The position numbers and the translations under genes were made by a program. Below the pieces are notes generated by a model, which did no database searches, was not told the origin of the DNA, and saw only the letters and a program-made list of their open reading frames with translations. Positions 1 through 5,107 of a stretch of 5,107 nt of DNA are shown in pieces. This stretch comes from Sulfurimonas sp. (GTDB lineage: Bacteria > Campylobacterota > Campylobacteria > Campylobacterales > Sulfurimonadaceae): positions 1-5,107 of the forward strand of contig JAUSKV010000238.1 of NCBI GenBank assembly GCA_030646745.1, read 5' to 3'. How positions within the stretch are numbered: position 1 is the first letter of the stretch; each line of letters opens with the position of its first letter.

Positions 1-1
1 T

Positions 2-1093
2 TTTGAACATCTTCTTGGAAAAGCTCAGGAAGATGCACGTATTGATGGCAGCAAGCTAGCATTGGCAATTGTTGATATTCCTGAAATTAAAAAGATTAAC
101 GAACAAGAAGGGCGTAATTATGGGGATGGGATAATTATTGAAGTTGTAGAGTGTATAAAATCTTTTGCAAAGGATACAATGACATTAGCTCATCTTGAAG
201 GAGGTAGATTCGGTGTATTAATGCCATGCAAATCCGAGCAAGATTGTTATGATTGGTGTTGTTCATTACAGATTAAATTAAGTAAAAAAAGTGAAAAAAA
301 GACAGTTTCTATAACAGCTTTTGATCTCTCAGAAACTGTTAACAAACTTCTAATGCGAGCTTATAATCTTGTAGAAATAGCAATGAGTTTAGAAGATGAT
401 TCAGTTCAAACTGATTTTGAACATATAAGGATTATTGTTAATATGCCTGACCAAGAACGGTTTACTTATGAATTAAAACATATAGATATAATAAATACAA
501 CGCTTTATTATAAAGAATTGCCGGTATCTGTCAGTAATAAATTACTCTCTGTTAATAAAGAGAGTATTACTTTGAATCTATCTAATAAACAGTTTCTTAT
601 TGCTTCAGATAATGATGTAATATATTTGGAATTCCCATTGTTGGGATTTGTTAAAGCATACATAAAACATGTTGACAATATAAATATGAATATGTCGGTA
701 CATAAATTTAGTTTAGATAAATATTCTCCAAAACAACGTAAAAAGTTTCGTGTAGGGGCGGCTAAAGATACTTTAATTAGTATCAGTTATTCAGGACAGG
801 TAGTTAAAGGTATAGTTGTTGATGTAAATGAGGATTCCATTGCGTTAATATTAAAAAGTAAAAATAATTTATATGAAGGGAGCTTTATTTTTGCGAACAT
901 GATGCTGAATATGGAAAACAGTATAGAACTCTTTACTACAAGTGCTACAGTACAAAAAATTGAAAAGATTAAGGATACTTATAAAGTTGTTTTATTGTGT
1001 CACTTAAATAGTGAAAGTGGAGCACTTTTACATCATTATATTGTTAAGCGTCAAATTGAAATTATTAATGAGATGCGAAATAAAGTTATTTGA
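2..1093 (+). CDS. Degenerate GGDEF plus PilZ-domain signalling protein, 5' end cut by window
   Basis: The reading frame is open from the first bases, so the gene starts upstream of the window; 363 residues are visible. Visible residues 1 to about 110 look like a GGDEF domain: a strand ending in IVDIPEIKKINEQEG and NYGD matches the usual LIDLDxFKxINDxxGHxxGD region. The signature itself, at 197-211, reads EGGRF instead of GGDEF, and no RxxD inhibitory site precedes it. Cyclase activity is therefore unlikely. A beta-rich middle part (about 155-245) resembles the YcgR N-terminal domain. It is followed by a PilZ-like domain starting with RKKFR (737-751), which fits the RxxxR c-di-GMP-binding motif. 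The second PilZ motif, normally D/NxSxxG, is weak (DVNEDS, 821-838). The likely role is a cytoplasmic c-di-GMP-responsive effector, for example for motility or surface behaviour; this is inferred from the family. No signal peptide or membrane segment is visible. It converges on the pstS-like gene. Confidence 0.82.
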   Translation, partial: FEHLLGKAQEDARIDGSKLALAIVDIPEIKKINEQEGRNYGDGIIIEVVECIKSFAKDTMTLAHLEGGRFGVLMPCKSEQDCYDWCCSLQIKLSKKSEKKTVSITAFDLSETVNKLLMRAYNLVEIAMSLEDDSVQTDFEHIRIIVNMPDQERFTYELKHIDIINTTLYYKELPVSVSNKLLSVNKESITLNLSNKQFLIASDNDVIYLEFPLLGFVKAYIKHVDNINMNMSVHKFSLDKYSPKQRKKFRVGAAKDTLISISYSGQVVKGIVVDVNEDSIALILKSKNNLYEGSFIFANMMLNMENSIELFTTSATVQKIEKIKDTYKVVLLCHLNSESGALLHHYIVKRQIEIINEMRNKVI

Positions 1094-1145
1094 TAATAAT
1101 CTTCAAATGAGAGATAATCGTATGAGAAAAACTTGTTCCTAGCAT

Positions 1146-1171
1146 GAGACTGTGAGTTATTTCACAGTCTC
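1146..1171. terminator. Perfect 10-bp hairpin between convergent genes, possible shared terminator
   Basis: GAGACTGTGA (1146-1155) and TCACAGTCTC (1162-1171) are exact reverse complements separated by a 6-base loop, GTTATT. The hairpin lies 52 bases after the stop of the GGDEF/PilZ gene and 27 bases after the stop of the pstS-like gene on the opposite strand, where a bidirectional terminator would be expected. Neither strand has a proper T-tract immediately after the stem, so intrinsic termination is uncertain. It may instead protect 3' ends or bind a protein. Confidence 0.5.
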
Positions 1172-1198
1172 TGGAGAGGATGGAACGAGAAAGGATAT

Positions 1199-2257
1199 TT
1201 ATTTTTTAGCTAAACTCTCAAGAGTAACTTTCTCTTTTTTAGCTACTGAACTTCTTATTGCTTCTCTCTCTTTTTCAGGAAGAGGAATAAGTCCGATTTC
1301 GCCTAAAATTCCTTTTTTACCAATCATTTTTTCACTCATAAAAAGAGTTACATAATCATTTAATGATTTAACTTCTGCTGCATGTGCATTTTTCACATAG
1401 AAAAATAGACTTCTTGAAACAGGGTATTTTCCGCTAGAGATATTGTCAGGAGTTGGAGCTACGCCATCAACATTTGAACCTTGAACTTTATCCGCATTTT
1501 CTTCTAAAAACGAATATCCGAAAACACCGAATGCTGCTCTATTTTTGTCAAGTTTTGCAACGATTAAGTTGTCATTTTCGCCGGCTTCAACATACACACC
1601 GTCAGTTCTGATTGTGCTGTACTCTTTGTAGCCTTTGTTTTTAACTTTATCTGCTTCATACAATTTAGTATATACATCCATCTTCTCTGTGAGTGCTTTT
1701 AAAACCATCTCTTCAAAAGCGTCTCTAGTACCGCTTGATTTTGGAGGACCATAAACTGTGATTTCTCTATTTGGTAAAGAAGCATCAATATCTGACCATT
1801 TTTTATATGGATTAGCAACGAGTGTTTTGCCATCAGCTGAAGGAACCTCGGCAGCAACTGCTAAAAGTAACTGTTTTTTTGTTACACTAAAAGGAGCATT
1901 TGCTTTTGCCTGAGCAATAGCTATACCATCAAATCCTATAACAGCTTCAGTAATATCTGTAACACCGTTTGTCTCACAAAGTTTAAGCTCGTCAGTTTTC
2001 ATTCTTCTGCTAGCATTTGTAATATCTGGAGAAGTCATGTCATTTGAAGCACAAAAGAGTTTCATTCCTCCGCCTGTACCTGTTGACTCAACTACAGGTG
2101 TTGGATGTTTTGTAGTAGCACCAAACTCTTCAGAAACTGAAGATGAAAATGGATAAACAGTAGATGAACCTACGATTTTAATTTGGTCTCTAGCACTTAA
2201 AGAGATTGTGAGTGCAGACGCAGCTAAAAGAGCGATTGTGATTTTACTTAATGTCAT
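1199..2257 (-). CDS. pstS: Periplasmic phosphate-binding protein of an ABC transporter (PstS family)
   Basis: This 352-residue protein has a typical PstS length. An N-terminal signal peptide (about residues 1-22, hydrophobic core ITIALLAASALTISL, likely cleavage after SLSA) sends it to the periplasm, where it would bind inorganic phosphate for a PstCAB importer. Family landmarks appear in order: GSSTVYPF (30-37) at the first ligand loop, STGTGGGM (58-65), SPDITNASRRM (76-86), GFDGIAIA (108-115) and PPKSSGTRDAFEEMVL (171-186). The SGTR loop of that last motif corresponds to the phosphate-contacting SGT of known PstS proteins. Cysteines 69 and 94 flank the SPDITNASRR motif and could form a disulfide. 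The ATG at 2257 has a good AAGGAAG ribosome binding site 6 bases upstream. No pstC, pstA, pstB or phoU follows, because the next gene is convergent, so in this window it is a single-gene unit. Specificity for phosphate over another oxyanion rests on family resemblance. Confidence 0.92.
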   Translation of the reverse strand: MTLSKITIALLAASALTISLSARDQIKIVGSSTVYPFSSSVSEEFGATTKHPTPVVESTGTGGGMKLFCASNDMTSPDITNASRRMKTDELKLCETNGVTDITEAVIGFDGIAIAQAKANAPFSVTKKQLLLAVAAEVPSADGKTLVANPYKKWSDIDASLPNREITVYGPPKSSGTRDAFEEMVLKALTEKMDVYTKLYEADKVKNKGYKEYSTIRTDGVYVEAGENDNLIVAKLDKNRAAFGVFGYSFLEENADKVQGSNVDGVAPTPDNISSGKYPVSRSLFFYVKNAHAAEVKSLNDYVTLFMSEKMIGKKGILGEIGLIPLPEKEREAIRSSVAKKEKVTLESLAKK

Positions 2258-2263
2258 TATGAA

Positions 2264-2270
2264 CTTCCTT
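2264..2270 (-). promoter_or_regulatory. Ribosome binding site of the pstS-like gene
   Basis: On the minus strand AAGGAAG lies 6 bases before the ATG at 2257. This strong Shine-Dalgarno match fixes the start codon, and the encoded signal peptide begins right there. Confidence 0.75.
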
Positions 2271-2276
2271 TTATTT

Positions 2277-2306
2277 TTTATACGCCGGAAGTTTAAAACA
2301 TCTCAA
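2277..2306 (-). promoter_or_regulatory. Possible sigma-70 promoter of the pstS-like gene
   Basis: Reading the minus strand, TTGAGA (2301-2306) and TATAAA (2277-2282) are separated by 18 bases, close to -35 and -10 consensus boxes. Transcription would start near 2270, giving a very short leader that begins about at the ribosome binding site; this tight fit lowers confidence. I could not recognise a convincing Pho box. Confidence 0.35.
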
Positions 2307-2322
2307 TTACACTTTAGTTACT

Positions 2323-2360
2323 GACCTTACGCACTTTTGTAAAAAAGAGCGTAAAAGGTC
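2323..2360 (+). repeat. Long imperfect hairpin followed by a T run
   Basis: GACCTT (2323-2328) pairs with AAGGTC (2355-2360) and ACGC (2329-2332) with GCGT (2349-2352), with AA (2353-2354) bulged. After one A/A mismatch, CTTTT (2334-2338) pairs with AAAAG (2343-2347) around a GTAA loop: 15 pairs in all. On the plus strand GGTTTTTCTC follows, which gives a terminator-like look. However, no plus-strand gene ends nearby, so it may act only as a barrier to read-through or be part of the repeat element. Confidence 0.5.
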
Positions 2361-2366
2361 GGTTTT

Positions 2367-2388
2367 TCTCTCGCATCCGAGAGATGCG
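2367..2388. repeat. Two overlapping, mutually exclusive hairpins
   Basis: TCTCTCG (2367-2373) pairs with CGAGAGA (2378-2384) around a CATC loop. The alternative is CGCATC (2372-2377) with GATGCG (2383-2388) around CGAGA. Both are perfect and share bases, so only one can form at a time. Confidence 0.5.
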
Positions 2389-2406
2389 GGTAGCTTTAGG
2401 GAAGTT

Positions 2407-2427
2407 GTAGGGACCATCTGTCCCTGC
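2407..2427. repeat. GTAG-led hairpin inside the GC-rich island
   Basis: AGGGAC (2409-2414) and GTCCCT (2420-2425) are perfect complements around a CATCT loop. One T/G wobble and one G/C pair extend the stem to 8 pairs (2407-2427). The left arm begins with GTAG, the tetranucleotide that marks many REP palindromes. It ends directly against the next palindrome. Confidence 0.5.
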
Positions 2428-2455
2428 CACTCAAACGGACGCGTTCGTTTGAGTG
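2428..2455. repeat. 28-base near-perfect palindrome
   Basis: CACTCAAACG (2428-2437) and CGTTTGAGTG (2446-2455) are exact reverse complements. The centre holds the self-complementary ACGCGT (2439-2444), flanked by G and T, the only non-complementary pair. The whole 28 bases are therefore symmetrical except for one G/T pair. It could form a hairpin or cruciform, or be a site for a dimeric protein. Confidence 0.6.
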
Positions 2456-2532
2456 CGTAACATCAATAGGTTACATAAACTTTAAATTGTTTTACTTATT
2501 TATTTTTATGTCATATACAAAAATAAAATATA

Positions 2533-2541
2533 TGTTATAAT
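2533..2541 (+). promoter_or_regulatory. Extended -10 promoter of the efflux operon
   Basis: TGTTATAAT is a perfect extended -10 element (TG, one base, TATAAT at 2536-2541). It lies 39 bases before the ATG of the TolC-like gene, so transcription would start near 2548. No -35 box is seen at the right distance. Instead there is a very AT-rich tract with T stretches (about 2481-2510), as is usual for housekeeping promoters of Campylobacterota. Confidence 0.65.
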
Positions 2542-2565
2542 TTAAACTTAAAATAAAAATTCTAT

Positions 2566-2572
2566 AAAGGGA
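2566..2572 (+). promoter_or_regulatory. Ribosome binding site of the TolC-like gene
   Basis: AAAGGGA sits 8 bases before the ATG at 2581. It supports this start, which also opens directly into a signal peptide (MKKIVSMVCASLLLTAS). Confidence 0.55.
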
Positions 2573-2580
2573 AAATACGG

Positions 2581-3975
2581 ATGAAAAAAATAGTCAGCAT
2601 GGTGTGTGCTTCTCTATTGTTAACTGCTTCAGAGCTTACAACTTCTAGCTCTTTGACACTTGATGATGCTATAAATATTTTAAAATCTAAAAACCTAGAG
2701 ATTAAGGCAGCCTCGTTTGATGTGGACGTTGCAAAAAGTGATGCCTTGATTATTTCGGGCAGTAATTGGGGCAAATTGGATTTTATTCAAGACTTTGCCA
2801 ACTCGAATGATGCAGGGAATGTTTTTGGATTTAAACTCTCCGCCAGAGAGGCTACATTCGGTGATTTTGGAGCAGCAGAGTTTATGAATGCAACCGGAAT
2901 GAACGGAGGCGTACCGCCTGCCAGTGCATACACAACTCCACCGGACAATCTCAATTACCCGGAGGCGAGAAACTTCTTTCAAAGCAAACTAAAGTATGAA
3001 GTTCCACTTTTTACAGGTTTTGCTCTCACTAATTATTCTGACATTATGCAATCCATGACAAAGATGAAAACCCTCGAAAAAGAGCAAGTTGTAAGTGAAA
3101 AAATTTATCAAATCAGAAAAAGCTTTTACGACATGGCTCTTCTTAAAAACTCCGAAAAAAATCTTAATACGATTTTAGAGAATATTAACACCCTTGAGAA
3201 CATGACAGCGAATATGATAGAAGTCGGCTATGCGAAAAAAGTTGACTTACTAGAGGTTCAGGCTAAAAAAGGGAATGTCCAAAGACTTATAAACGAAATA
3301 AAATCAAACGAAGAACTTCTCTATCACTATATTAGCTTTTTGCTTAATGAAAAAGTGAGTGAGATTAAAACACCCACACATGGAGTCTCTGAATCATCTT
3401 TAACAAGTGATGACATACTCCATAGTAATCTTGATATTAAAAGAGCTTCAACAGGTTTAGAGATAAGAAAAAACATGGTGGATGTTTCAAAATCATCCTA
3501 CTATCCAATGGTGGGAGCATTCGCCGAAACATCTACTTCGGATAATACATTTTTGGGCGATGCAGATGAACATAAGTCTTATTCTGTAGGTGCAAGACTC
3601 TCTTGGAATATTTTTAACGGCGGCATAGATAATGCAAAGTTTGAAAAATCAAAAATAGAGCATCTCAAAACGCAAACACAGCTTCAACTTGCAAAAGAGG
3701 GAATTGCTCTTCAAGTTGCTAAAATTAGAACCGAGATACAAACTTCCGACTCTGAAATACAATCTTTAGAAAAAGAGTTTGAACTTGCAAATGAGATTTA
3801 CATTAACTATGAGGGAAGATATAGAGAAAAACTCTCTTCCATGAGCGATGTAATTATCAAGCAATCCGAACAGATTCAAAAGATTTTACAATTACAGCAG
3901 GCACACAATAAGCGAAATGAGAGAATTTTCGCACTTGAACAATTAGCAAATGGAGAAAAACATGACAATAATTAA
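2581..3975 (+). CDS. TolC-family outer membrane efflux channel
   Basis: The 464-residue protein has the size and build of the TolC/OEP family: a trimeric beta-barrel with a long alpha-helical tunnel that carries substrate across the outer membrane. A signal peptide covers about residues 1-17. The usual internal duplication is visible. LTLDDAINILKSKNLEIKAA (25-44) starts the first half, whose membrane strand is YEVPLFTGF (139-147); the second half has LSWNIFNGGI (340-349). The helix turns GYAKKVDLLEVQA (216-228) and REKLSSMSDVIIKQ (415-428) occupy matching places in the two halves. Long Lys/Glu/Gln-rich helices (about 150-260 and 350-455) have coiled-coil character. A Gly/Pro/Asn-rich stretch (about 95-130) before the first strand is probably a surface loop. 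The only cysteine, at position 9, is not in a lipobox, so lipid anchoring is unlikely. It is first in the efflux operon and overlaps the adaptor gene by 14 bases. It may serve other pumps as well. Confidence 0.93.
   Translation: MKKIVSMVCASLLLTASELTTSSSLTLDDAINILKSKNLEIKAASFDVDVAKSDALIISGSNWGKLDFIQDFANSNDAGNVFGFKLSAREATFGDFGAAEFMNATGMNGGVPPASAYTTPPDNLNYPEARNFFQSKLKYEVPLFTGFALTNYSDIMQSMTKMKTLEKEQVVSEKIYQIRKSFYDMALLKNSEKNLNTILENINTLENMTANMIEVGYAKKVDLLEVQAKKGNVQRLINEIKSNEELLYHYISFLLNEKVSEIKTPTHGVSESSLTSDDILHSNLDIKRASTGLEIRKNMVDVSKSSYYPMVGAFAETSTSDNTFLGDADEHKSYSVGARLSWNIFNGGIDNAKFEKSKIEHLKTQTQLQLAKEGIALQVAKIRTEIQTSDSEIQSLEKEFELANEIYINYEGRYREKLSSMSDVIIKQSEQIQKILQLQQAHNKRNERIFALEQLANGEKHDNN
3952..3955 (+). 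promoter_or_regulatory. Ribosome binding site that decides the adaptor start
   Basis: GGAG lies inside the end of the TolC-like gene, 6 bases before the ATG at 3962. The earlier in-frame ATG at 3950 overlaps this site and has no Shine-Dalgarno sequence of its own, so the downstream ATG is preferred. Confidence 0.65.
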
Positions 3976-4717
3976 AAATCTACTGACAGTAGCTGCCCTT
4001 AGTGCTTCACTTGTAGCGGAGACGCTTACACTCTCAGGAAGTGTTATTTCTGATAATCAAAAGATGATAACAAGCCGTTTTATGGGCTTTGTAACGAGTG
4101 TTAATGTATCGGAGGGCGAGAAAGTAAGCAAAAACCAAATTCTTTACTCTATCGATTCAAGAGAGATAGACTCGGCAAAAGCTCAGGCAGAACTCAGCCT
4201 TCAAATGTATGACAATCAATTCACGAATGTGAAAATCAATCTTGATAGACATAGAAGACTCTTAGAAAAAGATATGGTTTCAAAATATGAGGTAGAAAAT
4301 CTAGAACTGGCTGCGAAGAATCTTCAAGATATGATTTCAATTGCCAAAGCAAGACTTCAAGAGGTCAACAACCAATATCGCTATTTAAACATAACTGCTC
4401 CAAATGACGGTGTTATTGTGGCTAAGAATATCAAAGTCGGTGAAATGGCAATGCCGGGAATGCCGGCTATCGTGCTTTCAGATTTGAGCAACCTCAAAAT
4501 ATCTGCCGAGATTGCGGAGAGCAACTTAAACCTTATACAACATGGTAAAAAAGTGACCGTTGAAATCCCATCGCTAGGAATAAAAGAGATTGGAACCGTT
4601 ACGGCTATCATACCAAGCTCAAATCCAATGACACACACTTTTAAAATAAAAGTTTCATTTAGCAGTTTAAATAAGTCGGTTTATCCTGGTATGTACTCTA
4701 CAATAAGCATCGACTAA
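3962..4717 (+). CDS. Periplasmic adaptor (membrane fusion protein) of an RND efflux system
   Basis: The 251-residue adaptor links the RND pump to the TolC-like channel in the periplasm. From the chosen ATG a signal peptide runs to about SLVA (16-19). The lipoyl (barrel-sandwich) domain is split as usual: first half about 24-66 (GFVTSVNVSEGEKVSKNQIL), second half about 143-175 (TAPNDGVIVAKNIKVGE, the canonical TAPxDG motif). Between them a helical hairpin (about 67-140, rich in Ala, Gln, Lys and Leu) should dock on the TolC helices. A beta-barrel domain (about 176-251) ends with YPGMYSTISID, close to the family's VYPGM motif. At 251 residues it is much shorter than AcrA (about 400) and stops after the beta-barrel, so the membrane-proximal domain is missing. 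No lipobox is seen; the signal peptide seems to be of the ordinary kind. An alternative start at 3950 would add four residues. The gene overlaps its upstream neighbour by 14 bases and the pump gene follows after 10 bases, so all three are surely co-transcribed. Confidence 0.93.
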   Translation: MTIIKNLLTVAALSASLVAETLTLSGSVISDNQKMITSRFMGFVTSVNVSEGEKVSKNQILYSIDSREIDSAKAQAELSLQMYDNQFTNVKINLDRHRRLLEKDMVSKYEVENLELAAKNLQDMISIAKARLQEVNNQYRYLNITAPNDGVIVAKNIKVGEMAMPGMPAIVLSDLSNLKISAEIAESNLNLIQHGKKVTVEIPSLGIKEIGTVTAIIPSSNPMTHTFKIKVSFSSLNKSVYPGMYSTISID

Positions 4718-4727
4718 GGGTGAAAAT

Positions 4728-5107
4728 ATGAAAGATATTAAACCTTATCAGCCAACAGATGCTGCGGGTAAATTGGCCAAAGGATTTTTGAGAAATCCTT
4801 TAACTTTGGTTTTAGGCGTCTTTTTGCTCTCTATCGGGTATTTGGCTCTTATGATTATGCCAAGAGAGGAGAATCCTCAGATGGTTGTGAGCGGTTCAAC
4901 TGTTATCGTTGCACTCCCTGGGGCGAGTGCTGCCGAAATAGAAAAAGTTATAGTAAACCCGCTAGAGCGAAAACTCAAAGAGGTAAAGGGCGTTGAGCAT
5001 ATCTACGGCAGAGCCATGGATAATGTCGGTATCGTGACTGCAGCATTTTATATAGGTGAGAAAAAAGAGGATTCAAATCTTAAAGTCTATGACAAGATTA
5101 TGCAAAA
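4728..5107 (+). CDS. RND efflux pump, inner membrane permease, 3' end cut by window
   Basis: Only the first 126 codons of an expected protein of about 1,000 residues are present. After a short cytoplasmic N-terminus (KLAKGFLRNPL), one hydrophobic helix (about 24-44, LTLVLGVFLLSIGYLALMIM) is the first transmembrane segment. The family motif PREENPQ follows (45-51), then the start of the periplasmic porter domain: STVIVALPGASAAEIEKVIV and NPLERKLKEVKGVEHI (57-92). This pattern is typical of proton-driven RND exporters of the AcrB/CusA type. The visible part does not show whether drugs, metals or other compounds are exported, because the charged residues of the central membrane helices lie outside the window. 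A Shine-Dalgarno-like AAGGGTG (4716-4722), overlapping the stop codon of the adaptor gene, precedes the ATG by 5 bases. This is the third gene of the tolC-adaptor-pump operon. Confidence 0.93.
   Translation, partial: MKDIKPYQPTDAAGKLAKGFLRNPLTLVLGVFLLSIGYLALMIMPREENPQMVVSGSTVIVALPGASAAEIEKVIVNPLERKLKEVKGVEHIYGRAMDNVGIVTAAFYIGEKKEDSNLKVYDKIMQ

Larger units (their letters stand above)
2323..2460. repeat. GC-rich island of nested inverted repeats, possible REP- or MITE-like element
   Basis: This non-coding stretch lies in the 323-base divergent spacer between the pstS-like gene and the efflux operon. Over 2361-2460 it has about 53% GC, against about 13% in 2461-2560 and 28% in 2261-2320. TTACGCACT (2327-2335) is the exact reverse complement of AGTGCGTAA (2452-2460), so the two ends can close around four internal hairpins. 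GTAG precedes one of these palindromes at 2407, as in REP sequences mobilised by RAYT transposases. No transposase gene and no clear target-site duplication is visible; a 5-base GTTAC occurs on both sides (2317-2321, 2470-2474) but not at the ends of the inverted repeat. The inverted repeats and base composition are seen directly; the idea that this is a mobile or dispersed element is inference. Confidence 0.55.

Noticed and set aside
62..64. TTG as start codon of the first gene
   Set aside because: The frame stays open to the window edge, and the residues before it (FEHLLGKAQEDARIDGSKLAL) complete the first strand of the GGDEF fold, so the TTG codes an internal leucine.
543..566. Inverted repeat TACTCTCT / AGAGAGTA
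   Set aside because: It lies inside the coding region of the GGDEF/PilZ gene, has an AT-rich 8-base loop and is short enough to occur by chance in such a sequence.
1152..1355. Plus-strand open frame of 67 codons
   Set aside because: Nearly all of it lies antisense to the 3' end of the pstS-like gene, its start falls inside the hairpin, and its product resembles nothing I know.
2317..2474. GTTAC direct repeats as a target-site duplication of the palindromic island
   Set aside because: The two copies (2317-2321, 2470-2474) are 5 and 9 bases away from the ends of the inverted repeat, and a 5-base match is expected by chance.
2563..2568. TATAAA as an alternative -10 box for the efflux operon
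   Set aside because: It overlaps the ribosome binding site, so a transcript starting from it would lack that site. The extended -10 at 2533-2541 is better placed.
2562..2982. Two minus-strand open frames (2562-2774 and 2695-2982)
   Set aside because: Both are antisense to the signal peptide and first domain of the TolC-like gene, whose coding sense is certain. They have no recognisable product.
3950..3952. Upstream ATG of the adaptor gene
   Set aside because: It lacks a Shine-Dalgarno sequence and overlaps the GGAG that fits the ATG at 3962, from which a clean signal peptide starts.
4381..4638. Minus-strand open frame of 85 codons
   Set aside because: It is antisense to the lipoyl and beta-barrel part of the adaptor gene and has no family features.

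Overview
The window is a low-GC stretch of a Gram-negative chromosome. It carries a two-membrane efflux operon, a periplasmic phosphate-binding protein and a c-di-GMP-type signalling protein. The AT-rich spacers, an extended -10 promoter without a recognisable -35 box, and the overall look of the proteins suggest a Campylobacterota bacterium, perhaps Sulfurimonas-like. That assignment is inferred from style; there is no marker gene here.

Layout: (1) Positions 2-1093 (+) hold the 3' part of a gene encoding a degenerate GGDEF domain followed by a YcgR-like region and a PilZ domain; its true start is outside the window. (2) A 105-base spacer between convergent genes contains a perfect 10-bp hairpin. 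(3) Positions 1199-2257 (-) hold a complete pstS-like gene with its own ribosome binding site and a possible promoter. No pstC, pstA or pstB is adjacent. (4) The 323-base divergent spacer 2258-2580 holds, from left to right, the possible pstS promoter, a GC-rich island of nested inverted repeats (about 2323-2460) and the promoter of the efflux operon. The island is about 53% GC over 2361-2460, against 13% in the next 100 bases. It looks like an inserted non-coding palindromic element (REP- or MITE-like) and is the least explained part of the window. (5) From 2581 to the right edge (+) runs a tightly packed operon: TolC-family outer membrane channel, short periplasmic adaptor, and the first 126 codons of an RND inner membrane pump.

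The three efflux proteins would form one export machine. The RND pump uses the proton gradient, the adaptor bridges the periplasm and the TolC-like protein is the outer membrane exit duct. The sequence does not show the substrate, and no regulator gene is visible. PstS would capture phosphate for an ABC importer encoded elsewhere. The GGDEF/PilZ protein is probably a c-di-GMP receptor rather than a cyclase. I see no evidence that these three units are functionally linked. No CRISPR array, tRNA, rRNA or transposase gene was found. I did not find a clear undescribed system; the palindromic island and the degenerate GGDEF-PilZ protein are the two items most worth following up.
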